From Climacteris rufus (taxonomy: Eukaryota > Chordata > Aves > Passeriformes > Climacteridae): a stretch of DNA of 64,000 nt. This document shows, one piece after another, positions 37,701 through 50,342 of the stretch. Each line of letters starts with the position of its first letter. Position 1 is the first letter of the stretch. The translations under genes were made by a program, and so were the position numbers. The DNA is taken from positions 1,358,258-1,422,257 of the forward strand of contig VZRZ01002579.1 of assembly GCA_013398175.1 (NCBI GenBank), in the 5' to 3' direction. Below the pieces are notes generated by a model, which was not told the origin of the DNA, did not search any database, and saw only the letters and a program-made list of their open reading frames with translations.

Positions 37701-39754
37701 GTAATTTTTCTCCTAATGACAAAGCAGTCTAATTAGATTTGTAAAAAAATTACCCAACTCTTAGTCTTTATTGAAAACTAACAGAGTAGAGAATTCACTG
37801 TTAAGAAATAAAGCAAATTAAGAGGGATACGTGCAAATAGTAAAGAGGTGTCATGGAATGACAGGAAAAGGGCAGCACCTTTAAATTAAGAAAGGAAAAT
37901 GATGTAATAATGATTAAACCACAAAACAGAATTCCAACACGGTGAATGAGCAATGAAAATAAGTTAATAAAAAGGAATACTGAACTAGCTCATGAGACGT
38001 TATTACAGTGAACATTATGCTGGGACTGTTTATTTTGCTTAGCATTATGGCCACCTTCAAGGTTGCTATGACAAATGTGTGTGAGCGTTTAACGGAAAAT
38101 TAGCACTTCTTTTTTAACTAAGAAGGCATCCACCAGCTCTCTGCCTACTCAGTTTCCTAAATTACGTGCCACATAAATTTAACTTTATTGGCACTAAACA
38201 AATGTTAACATTAACCACTTATGGGTAAAAACAGTTTTTGAAACATTCAGTGTGTTTCTCTGTTGACATTCCTCAATCCATAAATTGCAATCCATGCAGT
38301 TTTGCTTGAAGAAAGTATTCACTCAAAATGTAAGGCATAATAACAGCACCTAAATAAGAAGTTCTAGTAACTAAATGGCCGATCCAGAGCAAAAATGAAT
38401 ATATACAGCTTCTACTGGATTTAAGGGAAATTAAAGTTTTTTTTTTTCATAACTGGCCTTTCAATGACTTTTTTTTCCATGGCACTGAAAGAGTCTTATT
38501 CATGTGTGACTAAGTGGCACTAAAATTTATGCAAGGTTCTTACAGCAGAGGGAGTAAGGGAGGAAAAGCACAACAGGGTTTCTCCATGCGACTTACAAAA
38601 ACATTATCAATGTGGTTCATTCATTGAGCAATGACAAACTCAGAGGCCTGTTACCAGCTGGAATAGATGTAGTGGACCAAACAAAGAGGGAAAGTGTAAC
38701 TGGGACAACCACAGTCTGAAAGTGAGCTAAAAGTAAAGCACAACAAGGTCTTTGGAACCCAACGCACAGAAGGTTCGCACATGGACAGTGCTGTTCTTCA
38801 GGCTGTAATCCAAATTGTAAACATTAAACTAGGTATTTGGGATGTTTGGTGGCATAGGAAACAGCTAAGGGGCTCCCACCTGGCCTGTCAGGATGTGTAA
38901 GGGGAGTGGTAGGAAGCTAGCTTAGCCTTGCAGCATTTGAAGCTGTACAGGAAGTGCTTACTAATGTAATTAAATAATGAAAACACTACATGATGAGTGG
39001 GATCACAATGGAAGCTGAGGCAAGAAGAAAAAAATTATGTAAAAAGAAGAATATAAGATCAGGAAGCCCAAATAATCACATCTCAGCATTTCAAAAGGAA
39101 TGCATCGATTTCCTCTGCTGGGACCTCAAGTTGAAGGTACATTGCCCTCTAACCTGATAACTAAAGAATTTTGTTATATTATTGATTGGAACCTTGCTAA
39201 ATGCTTTTTCTTTCCTGAAACATTGTTTAGGATATGCTTTTTAGCAAGCTTTTTCTGTTTGTTCCTAGGGGATGATTGGAAGAAAACTGTCATGGTTTGT
39301 ACATCTTAGGACAAGATTGCAATTTCATCATTAAGGTGCTTGCTGAAATGTAACTCCATCACTGCCGGATTAACAAAAAGCACCAGGAGTCTTCAAGTCC
39401 CAGCAGAGGAAGCTGTAAGACTACAGGTGGTATTGATCATGTCCTTGCCTGACGTTTGCTGTTAAAGATTCAAGCTTACAACAGATCTCCTAAAGAGCTG
39501 TCCATGATATTGTCAAAAGAACTCTAGAGCAGTATGCATATAGATGAGGCACTTGTACAAATGTTCCCAAAGCTGATGTTCTTCTAAAGCTACAGGTGCC
39601 AAATAGCATAAAAGATTAAACTTGCTGATCAGGAAACACTGTATGTAAGCAAACAAGCAACTGAGAACAACAGAGAAAAAAAAAAACTAAACAACAACCC
39701 AAAACACTTTTATAGGATGTAGTTGGTGATGGGAGAGAAACAGAATCTCCTGAC

Positions 39755-39828
39755 TGTGGAGATTTTGCTTGAGATACCACAATTTGTTTACCTGGCTGTA
39801 AAGATTTTGCTTAAGACACCACAATTTG
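39755..39828. repeat. Diverged tandem duplication, period 42
   Basis: The 32-base segment 39755-39786 recurs at 39797-39828 with 28 of 32 bases identical (shared core AGATTTTGCTT and CACCACAATTTG-like end). All four differences are transitions. Confidence 0.85.
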
Positions 39829-42105
39829 CTTCAGCATCTGGGTGGGTGTTTTTGCCATTCCTCAGGACATGCTGTGGTTCACTAAGGTCTGCTCAGCTGA
39901 AAAGAAACTTTTCATGCCATGCCTCTGCAGAGTGCTGCATGAGATATTTGTGTTGGTAGAAGAGTTGGAATGGCTGCGTTTGAGTTAAACAGAAGAGCAG
40001 AACTAATGCAAGGGTTCAACAAGGCTGAATAGCAAGCTGCTAAGGTAAACCCCAGCTCAGCTTTCTCATTCTGGTCAGTTAATGGCTTGAAAAAATGGAA
40101 GCAAACTTATACAGCTGATGTTTAGCATCTGCCCTCAATAACTCATCTGGAGCTATTTCACCTGAACAAGACTGGCAACAAGCCACTGTAAGACATTGTT
40201 TATATGTTATCTATCTGGCTAACTGCTGCTTGCTCAATGACATATATACTGGACATAAGAGTCTTCAGTAAGCCTAAGTTTTTGGAAGAAACCAAGACTG
40301 TGCACTCAGCAATACTTTGCACTCATCACATTGTATACAAGCCCAATTAATATTTTACAAAATTTTACATCCTGAATGCCTGATATTTATGATCACTACA
40401 AGTTGCTATATTCCAATAAATTATTGACTTGGAGGATGCTACAAAAAAACGCAAAAGCATTTGGGAAAGATCTTTGCTTCAGTCCTGATTTGACATCATA
40501 TATTACTGTCAACTGTGATCTAACAGTCAGTATCATAAACAGAGAAAGATAAGACACTAAGCTTTCAGGTATTGTGCTGATATACATGATGACAAGGCAG
40601 GCTTTTGAGTACCTCTGCATAACATATCTATATCATCTATATCTATATCCATATCCATAGACACACAAATAACATAGTTAGACTATGTCCACTGACACTA
40701 AGCAGCACCTGTTGATACCTACCTCTTGACTAACTTTCTCCACTTTTGTAAGAAAACAAGGTAAGAGTGAACTGACAATTTTTCATGATCTTTAAAACTG
40801 TCACTGTAGATGTGTTTAAAACTCATCACTGTAGATGACAAGTTACTTACTGTCCAAAAAAGGAAGCAAAGAACTCACTGAAAATTATATTAGCATGTTG
40901 CTATCAGAAGTTGTTTAAAGTCTGGTAAGAGACTATGCAAGCATGTCAGCAGCTGGTGAGATTACTACAAGTAGAATTGATCTTCAGAATCAGAGATACA
41001 GTTGAGCACTAACTGCACCATGTAGTGGAAATAGGGAAAAAAAAATCATTGCAAGATGACTGCAGCTGATGAGGTGCCATCCATTCATCCATGTAAATAT
41101 GCAATCTGAAATTCCTCTTGGGCTGCATCACAGATGTCAAAGTTCCACCAAGTCCTGGCAGTGTGTTCACCAAATGCTCTAACAGTCAAGACTTTCATCT
41201 CAAGTGATGTTGTGATAGTATGTCAGTTGCTCTGTTTTTGCAGACATGAATCATTAATGATGTCAACCTTTCCTAAATGACCTTTGCAACACATGGGAGC
41301 AGTTTCATTTAAATGTTCTTACGTCCAGTTACCACACACAGTTTTAAACTGGGCATGCTTGAAGATCTTTTCTACAATAATCATTGATTACACAAGGTGA
41401 GATTTCTCACACATGCAAAATTTTTAGACGGCAAACAATCCCAGAAGAGGTCCACACACATAGCTGGAGATAGTCTTTCCATTTACAAATCTGTATCACT
41501 TTGATATCTTGCAAAGGACAGTTCTTTATCCAACAGCCTGATAAGGAAGCCTATGTTTTTTAAACGTCAGTTGTAGATAATAGTAACACAACCCATCACT
41601 GCTTTAGTCCATGCTACTTATGAATCAAAGAGCAAGCCCAGATGGTGCACAAAAAGACTCTACTTTATTACCTCAAGATTGCCTGCTTCATGAAGGGGAA
41701 GGCTTCTATATCATCTTCAGAAGATTAAAAGTAGATTTTCAAGTGCAGGTGCTTAGGAAAGAGTGAAAAAATATACAAATCAAGGGATCAGGGACTTGTA
41801 ATAAGCTGTTGCCCAGTGCAGGCAGCTTTGCACTCAAGATGTAACTGAAGCCTATCCCTAGGGGTATGGATAAAGGTAACTTCTGTCTCATTCTTCAGCA
41901 GATATGTAGCCAATCAGAAATACCTGCACTGGGAAAAGCACACTGTAAAGGTCAGTTTGGAAGAAACTATTTTATGTCATCTAGAAATATAAAGGTCGAC
42001 TGGTTGAGTGTTTTCTAAATTCTTCTAAGTAACAGCAACTGTCCTAACAAACTGTTACAATACAGATCTGCTCACATTGCCACCCTATTTTCCCTCTAAA
42101 TGTAA

Positions 42106-42564
42106 ATGTTTAAGAAATTGAGAGGGAATGGAGATAACTGTGGCAGTGAAGGAGTTTCAGTAGATACATCTGGGTCACATTCAGGGTGTGAAGTCGGAGT
42201 GAGTCTTACAGCTCCAGTGCCTTACAATCCTAACTCTGGTGCCTGTGTGACCTTTTCTCCAGCCCAAAGGTATATTACTGCAGGATGGAGGAGTGATAGC
42301 TTGGAAAAGTACAACCAACACGACCACTCCCCCTATCCCTTAGCTTACCCACCTTATAGGAGGAGTGTCTGTAGGATTTTTTTGGTTAATCTTGGGGCAA
42401 AATCCTTCTGCTTTCTGTACACTACTGTAAAGCCTCACAGCAGCATTTACCAAGAAATGAGACCTGCAATTAATAAACATTGGAGGGCAATACCATCAGT
42501 GGTCAGAACTGCCACTACACTCATGAATGGGAGTCAGTTCAGAGGTGTCATGCTGAACAAATGA
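42106..42564 (+). other. Unrecognised 152-codon open frame
   Basis: The longest ATG-initiated frame in the intergenic region. The predicted product has scattered Cys, Pro, Ser and Tyr, no signal peptide, no membrane segment and no motif that I know. The base at -3 from the ATG is T, a poor start context. It could be chance, part of an old repeat or an exon of a lineage-specific gene. I do not claim it is coding. Confidence 0.15.
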
Positions 42565-43056
42565 AGACTGAGAGGAAAGCAAATATGTGACTACTCTAAA
42601 GGGAAGAGAGGCTTCAGGCAATAATTGAGCATTTTTGGAGACATTGGTAGATTAATGGAGAGAAAAGCCACAGAGAGCATGAAGTCACGCACAAGGATAG
42701 TGCAGGAAGGACTTGAGTCATGATCAGCGTGTTACTGAGTAAGCTGATGAGCCAGACCTACCACTCCAGTGCTGGCTGGAGGTAAACTAGTAGGCATCCA
42801 TAGGCAGCAAGACACCCAACAAGCAAACAATGCAGTTCAAGTACTTTAGAATTTTCCAGAAACCCAAAAAGGGACAAGATTTTTAGAATATTTAGTTTTT
42901 CTAAACTTCGTAAGAGAGAAACGGAACTAAGAAATGTGAACTGGCAATTATATAGTTAAAATCTATTCTAGTAACCACTTGAGACAAATGTCTGAAAATG
43001 GGATGAATATTCATGTGCAGTAACATTACTTTGATTTTTTAGTAATGAAGGGGAAT

Positions 43057-43090
43057 GACTTGAGAAGTGGAGACTTCTCAAGTCTCCACT
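43057..43090. repeat. Nested inverted repeats
   Basis: Arms GACTTGAGAAGT (43057-43068) and ACTTCTCAAGTC (43073-43084) are perfect complements with a 4-base loop. Overlapping them, AGTGGAGACT (43066-43075) and AGTCTCCACT (43081-43090) form a second perfect pair with a 5-base loop. The two hairpins cannot form together. Confidence 0.9.
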
Positions 43091-43790
43091 CATCCACTGG
43101 CTCTGGCTACTAAAAACAGTTCAAATTTTGTAGTAGGTACAGGATCCCAGAGCCACTGACTAGCTGCCAACTCTGCCTGTGGTAGGGCAGCCATGTCCAG
43201 TCTCACCCTGTCACTGATGCTTCCGTCTGAGCAGGTGCATCTGCCTTCCCAATATACTCTGCTCATGCATTTTTACCTAGCTTTGCTCAGGCCTCAGATT
43301 CCAGCCAGGCTTCAGAGGAGCTTTTAAGATAGATTGGTAATCTGGAAAAGATTTGGAAGGCTTGAATTTTTTTTTTTCCTAACTAAACTATCTTGAAGTT
43401 AGCAACTCTGTGAAAACATTTTTTGTGCCAAAAAAAATGTGAAGCAGCTGTTCAGTACTTAAGCAAACACCTGTGCATATTTTTAAGCTTACTAACATTT
43501 AGCTTTCCCCCTCACCTCAATACCATGTTAACACCTATTACTTATATTGAAAAGCCTTTGTTCATGAAATATATTCATATTTTAATAATTCTGAAAGTGA
43601 AAAACATTCAGTTATAATGATGATATGACTAAAATGACAATCCTTCTATGGTACCTTGAAATATTCAAACGCTAACAGTAGGATTTGCCTCAAAATTAGA
43701 GATCAGATTTAGCAGGCACAAAATCACATCACTTACTCTGAAACTGCTCTCTTGCTTCTCCAAAAATCTTGATTTTCTTGAAAAACAAGT

Positions 43791-43975
43791 CACAGAATAG
43801 CTGATGCAGTAAGTAAATTCTGGAGATCTCCTATTCCAACCTCCAGTGCCCAAAGCAGGGTGAGCTCAAGCAGATTACTCAGGGACTTGCCTAGGTGAGT
43901 TCTGAATGTCTCCAAGGATGGAGATTTGTCCACCTCTCTGGTCACTGAACTCCAGATGCACTAAAACCTTCTGGA
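43791..43975 (-). mobile_element. CR1 LINE fragment (3' end)
   Basis: On the + strand it reads CACAGAAT, then CTGGAGATCTCCTATTCCAACC, CAAAGCAGGG, GATTACTCAGGG, TCCAAGGATGGAGA and CACCTCTCTGG. This is the complement of the 3' end of the avian CR1 retrotransposon. The fragment is short, diverged and 5'-truncated, as CR1 copies usually are. Confidence 0.85.
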
Positions 43976-46900
43976 TACTCCTTCAGAACTATGACTTTAG
44001 AAATATAAATTTACTAATGTAGCTAACACAGAGATGTCTGTGCAAGTCTTCCACAAGCTAGAATTATTCAGAAGTTCGGGTACCGCTGCTATTTTAGACC
44101 AGTGTTAACTGAAATGTCCGGACAGCAGTCAACCTTCAATACCAATCAATTAGCTATTCATCTGTGCAAATCCCAGACATGCACCATTTACAAAGAGGAG
44201 TGTTCTGTACTATGACTTGGTGGATTTCTCAGACAGTGCCTATTACGGAAGAGCCAGGTCTTGGACTGTATCAGACTTTACTTATTCATTCAGGTATGCT
44301 AACAGGTTGAAAGGTGCTGGGGAAGTCAGAAGCTGCATAGATGCATTCAGAATGTTTGAAATCTCTTGTGAATGCTGAATCGCTGGTAAACACATCCTGA
44401 AGAGATTCTTTTTGTGAACAGGACCCCAGTAATGCTCCTCTTCCTCTGCTCTCCCTCTGCATTCACATGATTCCACAGAGATAATTTAACCTCTGTCCCA
44501 CAATGTACCTCTTCACCTTGCAGAGATCACCATTCTCACTTCTCATGTCTCCACTAATTTCAAGGCTAAGAACTAACTGAAGACCACTAAGCCCAAGGAA
44601 GCAGGAAGAGTCATTTCAGCATTTTCATGATAGAAAGAGCCCTGAAAGAAAAAGAACTCTCTTCTTCATAACCAGAGTTTTTAACACGTAGCTGTAAAGT
44701 AACAGAAAACAAGAACAGTGAATCCTGCACAGCTGGTAACTCAAGTGTCTCTAATACTGTTGAAGGCCAACAGTAACTACCCTCACAAACTAATTTGTTC
44801 CATCATATTGGTTTCAACGTAGTTCCAACAACTGTTAAAATTATTTAACTGTTACTGATGTGATTGGTGGGGCAAGAGAGCAAACCAAGAGTTGTTTAGA
44901 GCTTCAGTGTTGGGTTTTCCCCCTCCTCTAGGAGTCACCCAATAATGTTTTGCAGAGTTCAGCCCATTACCCATCTTACAGACAGATAATGCAAATAGGC
45001 AAGAGACAAAAGAAAACTTAGGCAAAATCATATCAGATTTGGAAAACAGTTCTTTGGATTGGCCGGTCTGTGGCTGAATGCCCACATAAAGGAGAAAACT
45101 TCTCAGTATTATCATATTCAAGAGCAATGCAATTTCAAATTCTTTTGGTGCTTGCAATGTAACTTTTAAATAGTATTTATAATGGTCATATAGTAATCAG
45201 TCACTGTCATAACCAGATGCACACACAGCCTGTAAAAACTCTATATGCTGGCAGAGAAAGCTGAAGAAAACTTCAGAACACACAGAAAGATAAAGGGAAC
45301 GAGTTATGGAGAAAACACAGGAAAGATCAAGTCACCGTAACACTTCCCTCACAGGCAACATAAAGCAACAACAGAAAAGCACCTAAGCACATTGGCAAGT
45401 ACAAAGAGACAGCCAGCTCCAGCAAAGGGACATTGATAACTGCTGATAGCAGTAATATATTTGCACAACCCCTTTTTACTTCAGGAACAATATTCTCATA
45501 TTCTCAGATTTAAAGAACTAGTTCACTACACTACTTGCTGTTTATATGGGATACAAAATGGCAAGTACATGGAGGGCTAGGAGGTGTCAGATATGTGTAA
45601 ATAGATTTTTATCCTACAAATGCAGTACTGGAAGGACAAAGCTCATACAGGAATGGTTTGGCAGGTTGCAATATTGGAGTAAGGAAGATTAGCCCATAAC
45701 TCAAGGCCAGTTTTGCATACAACAGTAAGTTTAATCATCTTAACAGGATTTCTTGTACTTGTCGCCCTGACCAGAGAAACAGATTTGATTGATCAATACT
45801 GGGTCTGCATTCAGAAAGGTGTTTCCTTCTCTTTTAAACCATTATTATTTGGTCAGCTTACTTACCCTGATCCATGTTACTCAAAATCAGAATGCCGAAG
45901 AGGTTTTTGTTGGTGGTTTAAAAATAAAAAAACCAGCAAATGCTGAACATTAAATAATTGTTCATGTGCATTACCTCCAACTGACATAGATAATCACATA
46001 TTGCTAAAAATATCAGATATAGCTTGGTGGGTACTGAGATGTACCTGGACTCTGCCAAACTAGCACTTAGCTGAAATCACAATTAATCTGAGAAGTTTAT
46101 TCTGTCAAAGACATTATTTTCTCAAATACTCTCAGACTTCTCAGGAAGTTTGACAGGGATATCTAGAGATACAAGCTTCTTGAAGAACCAACTAATCTCT
46201 TTTTTTTCCCCTTTGCCTTCTAGGTAAAACCAAATATTGCTAGTGATTCACACTATGCATTACTCAAAGCATATTTAAGTCACATCCTATTGTGTGTATA
46301 CACACCCTGTCCAACTTTAACTTAAAGGTATAAAATGTGGGATTATTTTTTATTATCATCCATTTACTTGTTATGTCTATTTCCAAACTATTAAATTACA
46401 GCTCACTGTTCTCAAATGATGGAAGTGATGACACAATCCTACAGATTGACGTCCTTCTGTTCTGGCACAGGATCCCATAGCGATCCATGAAAGTAAACCA
46501 AAAGGTTCAAGAAACAGTAATACAAAATACTGAGTATTAATTGCTAAATGACTTGGATATTTTTATGAATTCTCTTTCGAAAGAGCCACCAGTTCTGTGT
46601 CCTCCAGCAAATGAGTTTGACTTGCCTGTAAAGAAAAAAAGAACAAGAAAAAAAAAAAGAAACAATAAAACCCCACAAAAAAACCCCAAAAACCCACCAC
46701 CAACAAAAAAAAAAAGAAGAAAGAAGAAAAATGAGAAAAAAGAACAAGGAAAAAAAATCAACAAGAAAAAAAAAAGAAGAACCCCTTACCTATCACTTTT
46801 TCTTGTTCAAACCCAGAAGATCGTGCATTAACCATGACGTTAAGGTGGATCCATCTGAGATGTAGCTCTAGGTTTCTAAATTGTATGAAATCATGTTTAA

Positions 46901-47119
46901 TGCTGAACCACTTTCTCATATGCCATTTTCATTTAGTTCTACGATTTTCTCTATTAACCTCTCACCTTATTAGTCATTCAATTCATTTGCCTGTTTCATT
47001 TTTCTAGTAGAGGTGCATTTTCACATCATCAATTAAAAGCTCAAGTATCTATACTTAATAGTCCATGTAATGATTACACCTGGCAATAAAAATTCTTCAA
47101 GTTAGAAACTGATCAAATG
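43976..47119. other. Intergenic region, third part
   Basis: AT-rich sequence between the CR1 fragment and the presumed SPRED1 3' end. It holds an A-rich low-complexity tract (46630-46782). The open frame at 45713-45946, which looks like a secreted Cys-rich peptide, starts at TTG and is not supported. Confidence 0.55.
46630..46782. repeat. A-rich low-complexity tract
   Basis: About 150 bases made of A runs broken by G or C (AAGAA, AACAA, ACCCC). The long open frames on both strands here (Lys/Asn-rich and Phe/Leu-rich) arise only from this composition. Confidence 0.9.
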
Positions 47120-47134
47120 AACAGGGAGAATTAC

Positions 47135-47140
47135 TTTATT
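47135..47140 (-). terminator. SPRED1: Candidate distal poly(A) signal of SPRED1
   Basis: AATAAA on the minus strand in the context GCCAATAAAGTAATTC, followed by a T-rich stretch. Chosen because it would give a UTR of mammalian size. Confidence 0.4.
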
Positions 47141-48767
47141 GGCTGTAACCAATAAGAAAACATTTGCAAAACCTAGAGGCAAATACAATTCAATTTAAAA
47201 TAATCCATTCTAAACACTGACCACTGAACTTTCAAATTATGGTCTCTCAGATTTCATTTTCCTTCATGGACTGATTCTTTTCTGGTGTATATCTTAGTCT
47301 TTAACTTGCATAAAGCTTAGGATTATATTCAGAGATACACATTTTTGTGGTGGGGTCAGGTGAGAAATCCGATGTATACATTTCATAAAAAGCAATCTTG
47401 ACTTCCTCAGCATGATGTCAAGTACTGCTATGCATAGAAAACAAGCTAATATAATCACATTTTTCTTTAAAACATTATAGCAACTTTTAAAAATGGTTCT
47501 TACAATGGAAGATCCTGGAGTTTGACGGTAATACCTGTATTTACTTCTTTTTACACTGTTCTTGAGCAGCAACATTTCATGTGCACTGTTCTGAGCAATC
47601 CCAACACAGAATGGAAAAACATGTTAGTTGTTTCATTTCAAGATAGTTTTAATCAGGTAATTACAGGAAAAAACATTGAAACAGTTTTTGTGGTGTTATC
47701 TACTATGACAACTTACAAGGATATGCTGTAACAAACCAGTTACAAACTTAAAGACATTTACATTATATACTCACAGTAACAAGCTATATTCATAGTCGTT
47801 AAGCAAACACCTATGGGATGAGTTAATTAAGTTATACATCATTTAGTAGACACAAATAGCAGTTGAGGTTTAATGGAAACAATATACACATGAGGCACTT
47901 TGAGGTCATTAGGGTGAAAAGCAAATGGCACCAAGCAAAAGAAGTAAAACCATGTACAGCTTACACTGCAGCTTTGAACATGAAGGCTGCTTCTTCACCA
48001 AATGCTTTGATTACTTTAACGAACCACAACTTTTGCAATTAAGGGAGAGAAACTTTTGGAGAAAAAAAACCCCCAAAACCAACAAAACCCCAAATGAAAA
48101 CCCAACAGCCCCCAAGCCCCTCTTTATATTTATCAGTGCACCACAGGAAACAGAAGCTTTATCCATCCAGCTGCTGGGCTAATGGTACCATAAGGCATTT
48201 TTTTAAAGTTTTTGTTGCCAGACAGCAATCCTGATCTTCATTTTACTAACATGAATGTATACCTGCACCAGCTGCACACTGTGCCATAAGCTTGGAAAAG
48301 ATTTAAAGTCTAATTTAAACCTGGGCATTATTTACACAAGTGTTTAACATTATCCTCCAGGTACACACGAAAGATCATTCTGAAGAGAACTCATCCAAAA
48401 TGGCAAAGTTATATTCCAATGTGCACAGTTAGGGCATTCTTCAAAATACTTTTGCTTCTCTAGGGGAAACTGCATTGGTTAAGAGTGTTTGAAACATCTC
48501 TTCTATAAGCTCTGGAAGGGTTTTAGGTAATTTTCTGCTGCTTACTAAACAATCACCATAATAACTGTAGATTATTATTAAGTATTGCTTTAACCGTGCA
48601 CACAGCTGTAGGTATACTCTTCACAGCTACTGAATTTCATGTGTGAGAGCACACACCCACCTGTGCATATCAGAACTTGGTTTGTATCACAAACCAAAAA
48701 GCCAGATTCCCTCTGCATAAGCATCAAAACTCCATCACTTTGCTGTGGGAAGAACTTTGAGACGGGA

Positions 48768-48807
48768 AATAAACAAAATAATCATAATAATAAAAAATAA
48801 TAATAAA
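48768..48807. repeat. AAT microsatellite
   Basis: Imperfect AAT/AATA repeat within the presumed SPRED1 3' UTR. Confidence 0.9.
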
Positions 48808-49100
48808 CCCCCCTTTCTTATAAACCCAGTGACACAATCAAAAGAATTTTATTTTCATTGCTGATTCTTATGTTCCTGTAATAGGCCATCACAACTATTT
48901 TAAACCTAACAAAATATATGGTTAAAGGATTTTTACTTCAGTATTACCAATGAAACCTAAGAAGCGTGATGAGCTAAAGAATCCCAGCCCGATTCCAAAT
49001 GACTATTCTGTAACCTACTGGTGCTCCCTAAGCCGTGCACCAACAGCCAGGTAACTGCGATGTCACCAAGAGCTGTGCCTCAAGGCCGCCGAGCTTTCCC

Positions 49101-49114
49101 CCAGTAGATGGTGC
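49101..49114 (+). promoter_or_regulatory. CTCF-like site, second
   Basis: CCAGTAGATGGTGC, identical to the motif at 34780-34793 and in the same orientation. It lies in a locally GC-richer patch (about 49.0-49.2 kb) of an otherwise AT-rich UTR. Confidence 0.45.
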
Positions 49115-50334
49115 CCGAGCGCTGCTCTCATTTAACTTCCCCACTTCAAAGGGAAACAATTTTCACGGTAACTGAGGCTTTCAACAAGCGAGGGACTTAG
49201 TATTCAGCGATGGTTTCCAAAGGCTCGGGTCCCCTCCAAGCAACACAAAGCTCTGCTACTACACGCCTGACAAACCACAGCTCTGATGTGAAGGGCAAGG
49301 AGTACGGGTTAGGGAAGAAATTTCTCTATTTCCAAATGCTCAAGCAAGTATTTCAGAAGAGACAGAATAAATGTTACGTGCTGCCAAAACCAAAATATGT
49401 ACAGATGCAACGAGTTCTTCTGGAATGGGTTTGCTGCATGTCTGCCTCCCCCTGCTCATCTCCTAAACGCAACAGTGGGTAAGACGCCCAGCACCAGAGA
49501 AAAGGTACACGTGCATGCTACTAAAAACAACCCCTATGCAACCTCGGATCTTTGCATTTGTCGGGTCTCTCAAACCAGGCAAGCTGGCTGACACTTCCAG
49601 CACAACAGGAACAAGTCAGTACAGGCCCATTGAATATCCTTTTCTAGATGAAGCAAATCTTCAAAAAGAAAAGCAAAAGGTGAAATCATTTTAGCAGCAA
49701 AGTGGTTAAATGCAAGGTGAAAATATTAATGCAAACATTTAATAAAAATATTAAAGCATATGTTTCATATAAAATACAGTGCAAGGCCAGGAGCTTCGCT
49801 GTGTTGTATAGTGCTCAGAGGAAACTGCTAAAGCTAATTTCTTTCTGAAGCATATACACAATATGATTATAGAGCATTTTCCTATACAGCCAGCAAGTTC
49901 TTTTCTTAGGTTGTTCATACCTCTCCACCTTGAATTAGGAACCTAGCACTTACAAATATTAAATTCCTCTCATTCACTAGAAAAACAACACCATTTTTTA
50001 TGAAACTTTTTTTAAAGTTAACAGTCTATTTTAGGCAACAAAGTTTAGCTGAAAATGTGTGAAGCGTGAAAACCAACCAGAGTAGCAGCTTTCAAATATA
50101 TAAACAGTAAAACCCAAGACTGCTGCTACCATGTCATATTCTTGGACTTCAGCCATCCAATCACCTCCTAATACAAAACTAGAAGCTCTTCCATAACTTC
50201 TACAGTTACCAAGATACTTGTCTTCTTTTTCAATGTGAAATAATACTTTGAGATGATCTATGTACACAAGGCAGCCAATTCAAGCTGTAATATAAATATA
50301 AATGTTTTCTTTAAAAAAGTATTTTACAGACAGT

Positions 50335-50342
50335 TATTTACA
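50335..50342 (-). promoter_or_regulatory. SPRED1: Pumilio-type element in the SPRED1 3' UTR
   Basis: TGTAAATA on the transcribed sense strand matches the Pumilio consensus TGTANATA. Single matches are frequent by chance in AT-rich UTRs. Confidence 0.3.

Larger units (their letters stand above)
34794..43790. other. Intergenic region, second part
   Basis: No recognised gene. It contains a diverged 42-base tandem repeat (39755-39828), the longest intergenic ATG frame (42106-42564) and an inverted repeat (43057-43090). The stretch 38.5-42.6 kb is slightly richer in G+C and may contain unrecognised old transposons. Confidence 0.5.

Noticed and set aside
41015..41028. Third CTCF-like match on the minus strand
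   Set aside because: It departs from the core at a key G position as well as the T also seen in the other two sites.
45713..45946. Open frame that reads like a small secreted Cys-rich peptide with a hydrophobic start
   Set aside because: It begins at TTG, not ATG, has only five cysteines in a pattern I cannot assign, and shows no promoter or splice support.
46541..46831. Lys/Asn-rich and Phe-rich frames on both strands
   Set aside because: They come from an A-rich low-complexity tract.
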